Shown here: positions 26,640 to 35,611 of the stretch, piece after piece
Position numbering within the stretch: the first letter of the stretch is position 1
How the letters are laid out: every line of letters starts with the position of its first letter
Assembly (NCBI GenBank): GCA_046957575.1
Contig: JBKUOG010000021.1
Span: 1-58,980, forward strand
Source of the DNA: UMGS1370 sp046957575
Lineage (GTDB): Bacteria > Bacillota > Clostridia > Lachnospirales > Lachnospiraceae
Length of the DNA: 58,980 bases
Direction: 5' to 3'
Position numbers and translations under genes: made by a program
The notes under the pieces: generated by a model
Seen by the model: only the letters and a program-made list of their open reading frames with translations
Told to the model about the DNA's origin: nothing
The model's database searches: none

Positions 26640-26780
26640 ATACTCCCCTTTGGATACCCCTCGTTTTCGTCGCCAATGCATATACAAATCTGCCCCGCCT
26701 TTATATTTCACCTTCTCCGAAAACGAAAAAATCCCACAGACTTCATCCTGTAATGGGATGAAATCTGCGGGATTTTTATG
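26640..26780 (+). terminator. Terminator within a repeated module (also at 37375-37515)
   Basis: Arms 26729-26748 (AAATCCCACAGACTTCATCC) and 26756-26775 pair with two G-U wobbles, followed by TTTTTA-type sequence. The 90 bases before it match the region before the similar terminator at 37457-37507 (shared GGA.ACCCCT, ATATACAAA, CCGAAAAC). The rest of 26454-26906 holds no gene I can support. Confidence 0.75.
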
Positions 26781-26906
26781 TGAATGCAATTATTTCACTG
26801 CGTATCTTTTGAGGTTTTTATCTTCTATCATCTTACAGAGCACTTTCTTTTCCTGCTCCAGTGGATGATCATTGAATGCTTTTCTTTTGCATATAAAGCT
26901 ATGATA

Positions 26907-27956
26907 TTACTTTCTATAGCCAGTACACATAATATCTTCGCCTGTAATCTCGCAGCTTATCTCGTCAACAAACTGATCTAATGCATTACTAATGAACTCA
27001 TGAATTAACCAGTTTTGCTTAGATTTCATATACTTGCTAAAAAGTTTTGGGCTATATCTCGCAAGTTCACTAAGCCAATGGAATACCGCAAAAATTAATA
27101 CGGAAGACGGTGCAAACTCGAGATCGTCATTTCCTGAAACTTGTTTCTTTATATACCACAGCCTACTCTCACCATAGATATAGTAGAGGTAGTGTCTGAC
27201 CTTTTCGTGGTATCTATTTAGCAAGCTTCTCCTATCATCAATCGGCTTATGTATGTCCCAATTAAAACGCTTCTTCATTCGAAGAATGTACCTGTCAGAT
27301 ACACCTATATCATGCTCAAATTTGCTTGGTAAAGCCTTTAATGACTTGCTATTTGCATATCGCCCTATAATTTCGAATTTTACCCAAGCCTCTTTTGAAT
27401 TGTCTTTTTTTACAAATACAGGTTTTGAAATTGGTACAAATATCTCAGGTTTTGAGAATGTAATACAGTATGCTCTGTGAACACAGGGAATGTTGTAAAA
27501 AAGGCTTGCCATTGAATAATGTCCTGTTTTCATATTAAACCCATAGTATTTAGATAACTCCGGCAGAACACCCGCTCCTTTTACTGCTGTACAAGCTTCT
27601 TTTAGATTTGTTTTTTCACTATCAAGCCTCACAGACGATATTCCATGATTCTTCAAATGTTTATCGTCAATGCCTTTATATCTCAACAAAGCTTTTGCCG
27701 CATTTAAAATACAGTAGTACGAAGTAAGTGGACAAGCTGAATCGGGCAGCGATTTTGATGCGAGATAAAAACTATGAGCTTGCTCCCAATAAAATAGTGC
27801 ATCGCTTGAACCGGCTATTGACTGACGCTTCAAAAATAGGGAAACATACTCCCAGCAAGAATCAGTAAGTATAGTTTTACTACCATACTTGGGCCTATTA
27901 ACAGATTTCATTAGTTCACACGGTTTGTTATTAATACAAATCTCTTTATATCCCAC
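26907..27956 (-). CDS. YaaC-like protein
   Basis: About 349 aa. KRQSIAGSSDALFYWEQAHSFYLASKSLP and SYYCILNAAKALLRYKG match the start of YaaC-like proteins. These are helical proteins of unknown function seen in Bacillus and in defence-type islands; a HEPN-like relation is possible but unproved. The frame opens at ATG 27974, but AAAGGGGG lies inside it, so GTG 27956 (reading GYKEICINNKP) is the better start. It is downstream of the NUDIX and SRA genes on the same strand and 38 bases from the NUDIX stop. Confidence 0.65.
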   Translation of the reverse strand: MGYKEICINNKPCELMKSVNRPKYGSKTILTDSCWEYVSLFLKRQSIAGSSDALFYWEQAHSFYLASKSLPDSACPLTSYYCILNAAKALLRYKGIDDKHLKNHGISSVRLDSEKTNLKEACTAVKGAGVLPELSKYYGFNMKTGHYSMASLFYNIPCVHRAYCITFSKPEIFVPISKPVFVKKDNSKEAWVKFEIIGRYANSKSLKALPSKFEHDIGVSDRYILRMKKRFNWDIHKPIDDRRSLLNRYHEKVRHYLYYIYGESRLWYIKKQVSGNDDLEFAPSSVLIFAVFHWLSELARYSPKLFSKYMKSKQNWLIHEFISNALDQFVDEISCEITGEDIMCTGYRK

Positions 27957-27994
27957 ATTTTGTCCCCCTTTCAATTCAAATATTAATGTGCCGT

Positions 27995-28384
27995 TTAATC
28001 TAACTGCATCCCAATTTTGTCAACGATGGTAATATCCGCAGGCAACCATCGAACGCTGTGCAACATATCTTTTGCCAGCCAGCGAGAGTCCTGGGCCTCT
28101 TTTAGCACGAGGTCACCTCTAATGATCTTACACCAGAAACAATCCATCGACAGGTGGAATGTCGGATAGTCATACTCGATGGTCCCAATAAAACTACCTA
28201 CTTCAATATCTGTATCCAGTTCCTCTTTGATCTCACGGATAAGCGCCTGCTGTGGCGTTTCACCAGATTCAATTTTTCCACCAGGGAACTCCCACTGACC
28301 TTTATAGTCACCATAACCACGAGCTGTGGCAAAAATCTTGTCTCCGTTGCGGATGACCGCAGCGACAACTTTAACGATCTTCAT
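27995..28384 (-). CDS. NUDIX hydrolase (MutT-like)
   Basis: 129 aa from ATG 28384 (MKIVKVVAAVIRNGDKIFATARG). It holds the NUDIX box (GGKIESGET ... REIKEELDTD) and WEFPGG just before it, as in MutT/8-oxo-dGTPases and (d)CTP diphosphatases. It should hydrolyse a nucleoside triphosphate or a damaged or modified dNTP. A TTG codon at 28411 extends the frame but lacks a ribosome site. It begins 13 bases after the SRA gene stops, so the two are cotranscribed. Confidence 0.9.
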   Translation of the reverse strand: MKIVKVVAAVIRNGDKIFATARGYGDYKGQWEFPGGKIESGETPQQALIREIKEELDTDIEVGSFIGTIEYDYPTFHLSMDCFWCKIIRGDLVLKEAQDSRWLAKDMLHSVRWLPADITIVDKIGMQLD

Positions 28385-28397
28385 ATAGCTTTCTGCC

Positions 28398-29162
28398 TTA
28401 AATAAACTCAATCAACTTGTTTTTTATACAAACTTCATAGCCAAGCTTTTTTTCACCTACAGAGTTGAAAGAGACAACGATGATGGTATCAGTAACTCTG
28501 GTAATCGTGCCTTCGCCATAAGCCTTATGTTTCACTTGTTTACCAACAATCTCAGGCGGAACAATGACAGCAGGCTTCGAAGGCACAGGAGGGGCTACTG
28601 AAATCGGCAGTGCCGGCTTTTCTACCGCTTTTTTGCCGGATTTCTTCTGTTCTGCAATCATCTTCATATATTCTTCATCGACATTTTTTCCACGTGTCTT
28701 GTAGTCATCCATGTCTTTAAACACAAACATAGTCGGCTTCTCAACATTATTATCAGGCACAGGGCGGATGGGGAACATCCAGACCTTTCGGTCAATTCCG
28801 TCCTCGCCAGGCTGAATATCAATATAGGGCTTATCCACAAGTTCGATCCTGCCGCAGTATATGTATTCTCCGGCATTCATCACCTCGAACAGATGAATGT
28901 CAACATCATTTCTGCCACATGCTGCCAATGTCGCGTTCTGAGCCCAGTTAATATCCTGATCACCTGTTTTTCCCATGCCAGTATAATGGAGCACACCACC
29001 AATCCACTTATCATGGTAAATTCCCTTCGTATAATCAGAAACAATTACCAGGGTGTTTGTCGTTTTGGAACGGCGCATACCACCCATATTCCCGCATTTA
29101 AAAATTTCAACTATATCGATATTTTTAATAATTTGACCAATTTCCAAACCAGGTTCAAACAT
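28398..29162 (-). CDS. SRA-like (YDG/ScoMcrA-type) DNA-reader protein with CarD/Tudor-like tail
   Basis: 254 aa. The N-terminal 125 residues (GGMRRSKTTNTLVIVSDY; WIGGVLHYTGMGKTGDQD; HLFEVMNAGEYIYCGRIEL) fit the SRA-like fold used by ScoMcrA-type restriction proteins to read modified DNA. A Pro-rich linker (about 175-205) leads to a small beta domain (VKHKAYGEGTITRV ... VSFNSVGEKKLGYE) as at the end of PcrA-like helicases. No HNH or other nuclease motif is present, so it may only recognise DNA. It is the first gene of the SRA-NUDIX-YaaC unit. Confidence 0.7.
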   Translation of the reverse strand: MFEPGLEIGQIIKNIDIVEIFKCGNMGGMRRSKTTNTLVIVSDYTKGIYHDKWIGGVLHYTGMGKTGDQDINWAQNATLAACGRNDVDIHLFEVMNAGEYIYCGRIELVDKPYIDIQPGEDGIDRKVWMFPIRPVPDNNVEKPTMFVFKDMDDYKTRGKNVDEEYMKMIAEQKKSGKKAVEKPALPISVAPPVPSKPAVIVPPEIVGKQVKHKAYGEGTITRVTDTIIVVSFNSVGEKKLGYEVCIKNKLIEFI

Positions 29163-29216
29163 ATCATCACCACTTAAACCTTTCTATTCCTTATATGAGC
29201 CGCATGTTTTTTTCGA

Positions 29217-31172
29217 TTAAATCATCCCAAAATACTTCAATGCCTCCATAATCGCTACTTCCTTTTCCGGTGGGCACTGCGGCACTTTGGCATCTTCCTT
29301 CTTCGACAGATTATAATTTTGGCCAACGTCCAGACCGCATTTCCGCTTGATCTGGGAGATGTACAGAGAAGATACCTTTAAGCCAGTATGTTCCAGCACA
29401 TACGCCTTGATCTGCTCATAGGTTGCCCCATCCTGAAATTCGGACATATCCATATCTTCCAAAGAGAACTCCACCCGAACCTTCTTTGAGTCGATTTCTC
29501 CCTTGGAAAGCAAGACAACCGTCTCAATATGTGCATCATTGTCCAAACTTATATTCATATCTTCTTCAATAATCGGCAGCTTGAACTTGATTGATTTGAG
29601 CCACTGTCCATTTTCCTGTCGTTCCGGATATATCTGAATTTCAGAAATCAGCGATTCCATAACCTGTCGCTTTTCCTGTTCATTCATCACTGCATACAAC
29701 TTATCAAAGTAAATCAAGACCTTGTAGATATTATCTCCCGTCAGTTTTTCTGCTTCAATTGACATTTTCTTTGCCCTGGCAGCAATCAGCAGATTTTCTG
29801 TATCTTCAATCTTATCATACATCTTATAAAGCCGGTCATCAAGGTCTGCCTTGCGCTTGATATAATGCTTATCATCCGGATCAAGGGAATCGATTTCTTC
29901 CATCAACTTTGATTTTGTAGAATAGCTCTGCCGAAGCTGCTTTTCATGTGCTGCGATCTCCTGCTCAATCACAGATGTATCTACTTTCATATTGATTTTT
30001 TCCTGCATCATGGCGGCAAACTTTGGATTGCTGACCAGCTTTACAATGACTTCTGCCACAGCATCATCCAGCAATTCCTCGTTGATCTGCTTTTTATAAT
30101 CACATTTGTGTCCATAAAGCATAGTGCGATGCTTGCAGCCATAATAAAAGAAATCCTTGTACTTTGTACCGTCAGCTTTATGCTTGATGCTTTTATTGCC
30201 GTACATCCCGGCTCCGCAAACCGGGCATTTCACAATACCGGACAGCAGATGGATCTTATTATCTTTGCCATGATTGACTTTTTCATATTTTTTCGCCTGT
30301 GCCAATAACTTCACCTGCGCTTCATGCCAAAGTTCCTCTGAGACAATCCCCTCATGCAATCCATCCACCAGTAAATAATCATCCTGCTCCACAAGCTTAT
30401 AGTCATTTCTTGTACCATGAACCTTTTCCGTTCTGCGTCTGCCATAAGCAATTTTCCCGCAGTACACAGGATTTTTCAGTATCCTTCTGATCAATGCCGC
30501 ATCAAACAACGGATTTTTCCCGTTCTGTCTTGGTATCTTACGAATACCATGATTTTCAAGATATTTTGCCAGTCCGTTTGCCCCTACATCCGTATGCACA
30601 TACTGGTCAAAAATCACACGGATTGCTTCCGCTTCTTCCTCATTGATAAAGAGCTGTCCCTTTTCCAAACTATATCCATACGGGGCAAAACCACCGTTCC
30701 ATTTACCCTCACGGGCTTTCTGGATTCTGCCCTCCATGGTCTGCACCCGGATATTTTCACGCTCAATCTCTGCAACCGCCGACAAGACGGAAATCATCAG
30801 TTTTCCGGCATCCTTGGAAGAATCAATCCCATCCTCCACGCAGATCAGATTCACACCAAAATCCTGCATCACTTGCAAGGTAGACAGCACATCCGCAGCA
30901 TTTCTACCAAATCGTGACAGCTTAAATACCAGAACAAAGGAAACACCATCCTTGCCGGATTTAATGTCCTCCATCATACGGTTGAACTCTAATCTGCCCT
31001 CGATGGACTTACCAGATTTACCGGCATCTTCATACTCACCAACAATCTCATAGTCATTGTACTCGGCAAATGCTTTCATTCTGGATTTTTGTGCATCCAG
31101 AGAGTATCCGTCAATCTGCATGGCGGTAGATACTCTTGTATAAATATATACTTTTGTTTTTTCACTTTTCAT
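29217..31172 (-). CDS. Large serine recombinase of the integrative element, with host RlmD tail
   Basis: 651 aa: resolvase domain with catalytic Ser15 (YTRVSTAMQ), DNA-binding recombinase domain (residues about 165-270, GGFAPYGYSLEKG), a zinc ribbon (CPVCGAGMYG ... YGCKHR) and a coiled coil (about 385-480). Residues up to about 547 (HIETVVLLS) are element-encoded. The last 104 residues (IKAYVLEHTGLKVSSLYI ... QCPPEKEVAIMEALKYFGMI) match the tail of the RlmD protein at 41789 and are probably the displaced host tail. It should integrate and excise the element at the att sites. Confidence 0.92.
   Translation of the reverse strand: MKSEKTKVYIYTRVSTAMQIDGYSLDAQKSRMKAFAEYNDYEIVGEYEDAGKSGKSIEGRLEFNRMMEDIKSGKDGVSFVLVFKLSRFGRNAADVLSTLQVMQDFGVNLICVEDGIDSSKDAGKLMISVLSAVAEIERENIRVQTMEGRIQKAREGKWNGGFAPYGYSLEKGQLFINEEEAEAIRVIFDQYVHTDVGANGLAKYLENHGIRKIPRQNGKNPLFDAALIRRILKNPVYCGKIAYGRRRTEKVHGTRNDYKLVEQDDYLLVDGLHEGIVSEELWHEAQVKLLAQAKKYEKVNHGKDNKIHLLSGIVKCPVCGAGMYGNKSIKHKADGTKYKDFFYYGCKHRTMLYGHKCDYKKQINEELLDDAVAEVIVKLVSNPKFAAMMQEKINMKVDTSVIEQEIAAHEKQLRQSYSTKSKLMEEIDSLDPDDKHYIKRKADLDDRLYKMYDKIEDTENLLIAARAKKMSIEAEKLTGDNIYKVLIYFDKLYAVMNEQEKRQVMESLISEIQIYPERQENGQWLKSIKFKLPIIEEDMNISLDNDAHIETVVLLSKGEIDSKKVRVEFSLEDMDMSEFQDGATYEQIKAYVLEHTGLKVSSLYISQIKRKCGLDVGQNYNLSKKEDAKVPQCPPEKEVAIMEALKYFGMI
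29510..29535. other. Probable attL of the rlmD-integrated element
   Basis: ACCGTCTC-A-A-T-ATG at 29518-29531 corresponds to ACCGTCTC-C-A-C-ATG at 42087-42100; both encode HxETV in the opposite sense. This is the point where the recombinase frame meets the RlmD-like tail. Confidence 0.65.
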
Positions 31173-31227
31173 CTCACGATCCTCATATGTATCAGATTAT
31201 AGCTATCCTATCACCTTGGGTATCGGT

Positions 31228-32229
31228 TTATTTTTTCTCAGCTTTCTGCTCCAGCATTTTAATCGAATCCAGATAATCCTGTTCTACCTCGCTAAGCGTC
31301 CGAGCCTTGTATTTTCTATATTCTCCGGTTGCCTTATCAACAGCCTGCTTATGACTGACGCTTCCATTTCCAATCAGCAGCTGCTCTCCGCTCATGGTAA
31401 GAATACGATCCAGATGGTCTGCCCAATCCTGCATAGTCATTGCCTGTTCCCGTTCTGCCTGTCGTTCCGCAAAATCAAGATATCCGGATACAAGCTGCCC
31501 CATGGCTCGAAGTTCTTTTTCATCCAGATAATTCTTTGCAACAACAGCTTCTTTCAAGGTTGGCTGTTTTCCTGCAAATGTGGTAAGCCCCATAAATTCT
31601 TTTTCCGCATCGGCTCTGCTGTAAATAACCTCTGCCGCAGTCTGTCCATGAATGGCATAATGGATCTTATTCTGTACTTTCTTGAAAAACTGGATAGAAA
31701 TTTCTGCTTTTGGATCATAGTCGATGCTCGTAGCATAAATTTCTAAAACCTGACGGTAAAACACCTTTTCAGATGCCCGGATGTCACGAATACGTTCTAA
31801 GAGTTCCTTAAAGTAACCGCCTCCGCCAAGATTTTTCAGCCGTTCATCATCCATCGCAAAGCCTTTTCTCATATATTCTTTAAGAATGTTGGTTGCCCAG
31901 ATTCTGAACTGTGTACCTCGTTTGGATTTCACACGATAGCCAACAGAGATAATCACATCCAGATTGTAATAATCCACATCATATACTTTTCCGTCAGCGG
32001 CAGTGTAGGCAAATTTTGCCCACACTGATTCTTTCTGCAATTCGCCTTCTTTGAAAATATTTCTTATATGCTTACCGATAACACTTCTGTCTCGCTGAAA
32101 CAATTCAGCCATTTGGTCAATGGATAGCCAGACTGTATCACCGTCAAACGTCGTCTCAATTTTAGCTAATCCATCTTCTGTTGTATAAATGATCATATTG
32201 GATTTTTGATTCATCTCATCGTTATTCAT
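31228..32229 (-). CDS. RhuM-family protein
   Basis: 333 aa. Starts MNNDEMNQKSNMIIY; DTVWLSIDQMAELFQRDRSVIGKHIRNIF is the HTH-like start of RhuM, followed by YNLDVIISVGYRVKSKRGTQFRIWA and a C-terminal Fic-like remnant (KVQNKIHYAIHGQTAAEVIY; LTTFAGKQPTLKEA). RhuM proteins are named from a Salmonella island, have no settled function, and often sit beside restriction or defence genes. ATG 32229 or GTG 32232 are both possible (GGAG upstream). It is 55 bases from the recombinase start. Confidence 0.88.
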   Translation of the reverse strand: MNNDEMNQKSNMIIYTTEDGLAKIETTFDGDTVWLSIDQMAELFQRDRSVIGKHIRNIFKEGELQKESVWAKFAYTAADGKVYDVDYYNLDVIISVGYRVKSKRGTQFRIWATNILKEYMRKGFAMDDERLKNLGGGGYFKELLERIRDIRASEKVFYRQVLEIYATSIDYDPKAEISIQFFKKVQNKIHYAIHGQTAAEVIYSRADAEKEFMGLTTFAGKQPTLKEAVVAKNYLDEKELRAMGQLVSGYLDFAERQAEREQAMTMQDWADHLDRILTMSGEQLLIGNGSVSHKQAVDKATGEYRKYKARTLSEVEQDYLDSIKMLEQKAEKK

Positions 32230-32345
32230 CACATTTACACTCCATTTCTAATTGCGCAGCACCCTGCTGCACTTTTCCTATGTATCCTCTATGTCAAAAA
32301 TATCTTTTAACATAGAGTTTGGACACAATTTACACGATTATTATA

Positions 32346-32525
32346 TCAGTCATTTTTCATTTTTTCAATAGTGCCAATGAGATCTTTAGGATTGAATTTT
32401 CCCTCTAAATGATCAGGCGGCTCTGGAAGATGTTCAATATCCAGAACCGCCGCATATTTTTCAATTAGATTTGCAAGCAAATCAGCAAAACCGCTCCAAT
32501 TATCTGTCATAGGCAATTCCTCCAT
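32346..32525 (-). CDS. Small acidic protein downstream of mobV
   Basis: 59 aa (MEELPMTDNWSGFADLLANLIEKY). ATG 32525 overlaps the relaxase stop (TGATG), so it is translationally coupled and probably assists mobilization. Similar small proteins follow MobV genes in other Clostridial elements. No domain recognised. Confidence 0.6.
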   Translation of the reverse strand: MEELPMTDNWSGFADLLANLIEKYAAVLDIEHLPEPPDHLEGKFNPKDLIGTIEKMKND

Positions 32526-33814
32526 CAAATTTCCATATCCTGTCCACGCTTACGGGCAGACATTTTGTGTTCCTGTGTTTCCTTTCCTCTGGCGAGGATA
32601 GAATTAACAAAATCCCGAACCCTTTCCGATGCGATCTCCAGTGCATCCAGATAAGGCTGGGCTTTCTTTTTGAGTTCTGTATATTTTTCGTTGATTGTTT
32701 CATACCGCTGCTTCCAGATCGAAACCGACTTTTCTGCGGAAGCCAACTTTTCTTTCAAACGCTTGTTGTCGGCGTTGGCAATAATGCCATTGGCGGCATA
32801 GCGTTTCAGCGTGTCGCATTCATCCGGAGTCAGCGTGATGTTGTTCCCGAATGTGGCTTTCTTTCCCATCGTTTCAATCTCCTGCACCGTCAGCGCAATG
32901 GTCTTTGCCGTCTTGGTTTCTTTTTGCAGCGCTTCCAGTTTCTTTTTCTGCTTCTCTGCAGCAGCTTTCGCATCCTCCAGACTTTGCTCTGCCTGTGCCA
33001 CCAGACCAGTTACAGCTTCCAACCGCTGCTGTTCTGCCTGTACCTTAAACTGTGTCACGGTCAAATGTTCCTCGGTGCTGCCACGTTCTCCACGCTCCAC
33101 ATCGTCATATCCAGCAGCTCTCATAGAACGAAAAAAATCATCCTGCAACACACTGTAGGATGACTTCAAAATCTTTTTTCCTTTTTCGTTCAGCATGGGA
33201 TTCCCATTCTCATCAAGAACGGGTTTGGAATCCCATTTCTTACTGCGGCTGACCTGTGTGACCGTTTCCTTTACAGTACCGACCAGCGATTTATCTTTGC
33301 AGCGCTTCGACCACAAAATCTGCTTTTCCACCACCGGGATATAGACCACATGGAGATGATAGTGGTACACATCCTCGCCCAGTGCTTCTGACATTGCCCG
33401 GCTGCGCTCATCGGCGTGCATCACAGCAGAGAGAATATACTGCTCACCGCCCACAATCTCCACAGCGGCTTTATAGGCATCCGCATAAAACTGTTTTGCA
33501 AATTCATAGCCGCCATGGTTATAAAAATAAGCCGAGTTCACATCAAATACCAGCTCACCGTATTTGACGGCATCCGGTTTCAGCCCTCTGGTGGAAATCA
33601 CACCATCCTGTTCCATCTGCTCAAACATTTTTACATAATCGTCTGTGGGAGCCTTGAAATGAACATTCAGAGGAGTTCGTTCCAGTACGATGTCCTGATT
33701 GCTGTAACTGTCTTTTTCACGTTCATTGTGTTCCTGTATTTTTGCCACATCATCCGGTGTCGGTAAGTCCTGATTCCGGGCTACGGTGCGGTCTATTCCA
33801 TCATTTCTTGCCAT
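32525..33814 (-). CDS. MobV-family relaxase (Mob/Pre)
   Basis: 429 aa. N-terminal relaxase domain with NQDIVLERTPLNVHF near residue 40 and the metal-binding HYHLHVVYIPV (near 165), then a long coiled coil (about 265-400, EQSLEDAKAAAEKQKKKLEAL). MobV relaxases nick at an oriT near their own gene and lead the strand through a helper conjugation pore. The oriT lies 63-90 bases upstream of the start codon. AAGGACAAAA precedes ATG 33814. Confidence 0.9.
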   Translation of the reverse strand: MARNDGIDRTVARNQDLPTPDDVAKIQEHNEREKDSYSNQDIVLERTPLNVHFKAPTDDYVKMFEQMEQDGVISTRGLKPDAVKYGELVFDVNSAYFYNHGGYEFAKQFYADAYKAAVEIVGGEQYILSAVMHADERSRAMSEALGEDVYHYHLHVVYIPVVEKQILWSKRCKDKSLVGTVKETVTQVSRSKKWDSKPVLDENGNPMLNEKGKKILKSSYSVLQDDFFRSMRAAGYDDVERGERGSTEEHLTVTQFKVQAEQQRLEAVTGLVAQAEQSLEDAKAAAEKQKKKLEALQKETKTAKTIALTVQEIETMGKKATFGNNITLTPDECDTLKRYAANGIIANADNKRLKEKLASAEKSVSIWKQRYETINEKYTELKKKAQPYLDALEIASERVRDFVNSILARGKETQEHKMSARKRGQDMEI

Positions 33815-33876
33815 AGATTTTTTGTCCTTTCCTTGAGATTTGCAGACAGCGGAGGGCTGGAGAGCGGCACTTTTTC

Positions 33877-33904
33877 AAAGTGTAATAACCCACTATAACA
33901 CTTT
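33877..33904 (-). other. oriT of MobV type
   Basis: Minus-strand sequence AAAGTGTTATAGTGGGTTAT followed by TACACTTT: arms AAAGTGT and ACACTTT flank TAGTGGG/TTA. This matches the pMV158-type consensus (TAGTGTG/TTA nick region, recalled). The place, just upstream of mobV, is as expected. The remaining sequence from 33815 to 34219 has a weak 84-codon open frame overlapping oriT that I do not call a gene, and nothing else clear. Confidence 0.75.
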
Positions 33905-34219
33905 CATCCATACTGGCTGCAAAGTGCCGTGGGCTCTCCGAGGGCTCCTCCGGAGGGGTATGCGGTCGCTGCTGCGACCTCTGCTGACCAAAGCAAAAAT
34001 GTCTGCAACTTTTCCCATGGTCAACCCGCCTGCATGAAACTGTTCTGCGAAGCATCCCTTGCAGACGGCGGCAACGAAAACCGTATCTTTCGTTGCTTGT
34101 CCACGGAGCTTTTACAAAATTCCGTGGATATAGAAACAGCCCAAACGGAAGAAATGTGCTATTTCTATAAAAAGCGTTTTATGCCCTTTTGCTGTGTACA
34201 TACGTACCAGCCGGCGGTT

Positions 34220-35611
34220 TTACTCGCCCCTTCGCCATTCCTCTGGAATGTCATCCGGTACGTACGTACATGGCGAAACGTCGTAAAACCCGTTTATATT
34301 AGGTCGAGCCACAGCTTCCACACCCATAAATCCCCATACCCGCCGTCCGGCAGAATTGGTAATGTTATTGCAATGCTCCAGATCGAATTTCTTTGCATTG
34401 GCAACCATAGCATCGCTGAAGCTGCGGGATTTCAGAGGGGCAAGGGAGTTTTCCTCGCACCACAGCCGATAAACCGCATAAAAGTCTTTGGAACTGATGG
34501 AAGCATCCGCTTTGCGCCGGATATACCCTTCCGAATCCATGAAGTCAAAAATATTGTTGTTGTCACGCTTGACCGCTTCCCGGTTTGCACGGATGCGGTC
34601 ACTCTCCGTAAACTTAAAGTTGTTGGCAACAAGCCGCTGCAAGCCTTCAAATGCCCAAAGAAAAATCCCTTCCGCTTCGCCTTTCATCTTCTCTGCAAGG
34701 TCAGGATCGTCGGTTCTATCCACGGATTTCTCCTTGGTTGTCAGCACAAGCTGTCTGCGGTAAAAACCATCGCTGCGGTCATACAGGGCTTGCAGATCGC
34801 CGTTACTGAACGCAAGCAGCCGGGCAAACATCCAGCCCTGATAACTCTGCCTGCCTTTTCGCTCCAAATCCATCTTGCCCTGTGCTGTAACGATGGACTT
34901 TACATAATTGGTTTGGCGCAGGGCTTCCATTCGCATATCATCATCCACGCACAGCAGGATGTGTTCCAGATCGGCACGGGCAAAGCGGTTTTCGGAAACC
35001 TTGCCGATGCTTCCGTCTTTCATGTTTGTTCCAAAAATAGTCGAAAGCACAGCTCCGATTTGGGATTTGCCCTCGCCGCCGTTACCCTTAATCACCATCA
35101 TGCGCTGTCCCTTGTTGGAGGGAATCAGGCAATAGCCGATAAACTCCTGCAAGGCAGGAATATCTTCTTCATAGAGCAAACCATCCAGAAAGTTCAGCCA
35201 CAGAGCAGGTGCAGCAGCGTTTGGATTGTAGGAAACAGGCAAGCGGCTCTGTACGATTTCCTTTTTTCCTTCAATAAATCTCCCATCCAGCATGAGGGTT
35301 CCGTTGGCAACATGGATGCGGTTAGGCTGCGGAGGAAAATCATCAACCATTGCTTCCAGTTTCAGCAATTCCATGATATTTTTGATCTTCTGCGGTACGC
35401 TGCTGATGGTGTAGTTTTTCAGCTTTTCGTAAACCTCGCCCCGCAGGACAATATCATCTGTTACCCGTCCATTGGGCGTAAAGAAAGCCCTGTTTGTGAA
35501 GATGATTCTGCGCTCTTGCAGGAATTCTTCACAAAACAGAGCTTCGTTGATGTTCTGCCCGTCAAACCAGACAGGCAGATTCATATCAGGCATTTTCCGG
35601 TTCTTCGCCAT
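34220..35611 (-). CDS. D5/P4-type replicative helicase of the element
   Basis: 463 aa with an SF3-type ATPase: Walker A (VIKGNGGEGKSQIGA), Walker B region (HILLCVDDDMRMEAL), motif C-like segment (ARLLAFSNGDLQALYDRSDGFYRRQLVL), and a C-terminal winged-helix region. It works with the CHC2 primase encoded just upstream to replicate the excised circle. ATG 35611 has AAGGAGGTGG before it, so upstream in-frame codons are not needed. It overlaps the primase gene by 26 bases. Confidence 0.88.
   Translation of the reverse strand: MAKNRKMPDMNLPVWFDGQNINEALFCEEFLQERRIIFTNRAFFTPNGRVTDDIVLRGEVYEKLKNYTISSVPQKIKNIMELLKLEAMVDDFPPQPNRIHVANGTLMLDGRFIEGKKEIVQSRLPVSYNPNAAAPALWLNFLDGLLYEEDIPALQEFIGYCLIPSNKGQRMMVIKGNGGEGKSQIGAVLSTIFGTNMKDGSIGKVSENRFARADLEHILLCVDDDMRMEALRQTNYVKSIVTAQGKMDLERKGRQSYQGWMFARLLAFSNGDLQALYDRSDGFYRRQLVLTTKEKSVDRTDDPDLAEKMKGEAEGIFLWAFEGLQRLVANNFKFTESDRIRANREAVKRDNNNIFDFMDSEGYIRRKADASISSKDFYAVYRLWCEENSLAPLKSRSFSDAMVANAKKFDLEHCNNITNSAGRRVWGFMGVEAVARPNINGFYDVSPCTYVPDDIPEEWRRGE

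Noticed and set aside
33801..34055. 84-codon minus-strand frame covering oriT
   Set aside because: It overlaps the oriT and the mobV start, lacks a ribosome site, and its Arg/Ser/Cys-rich sequence looks random.
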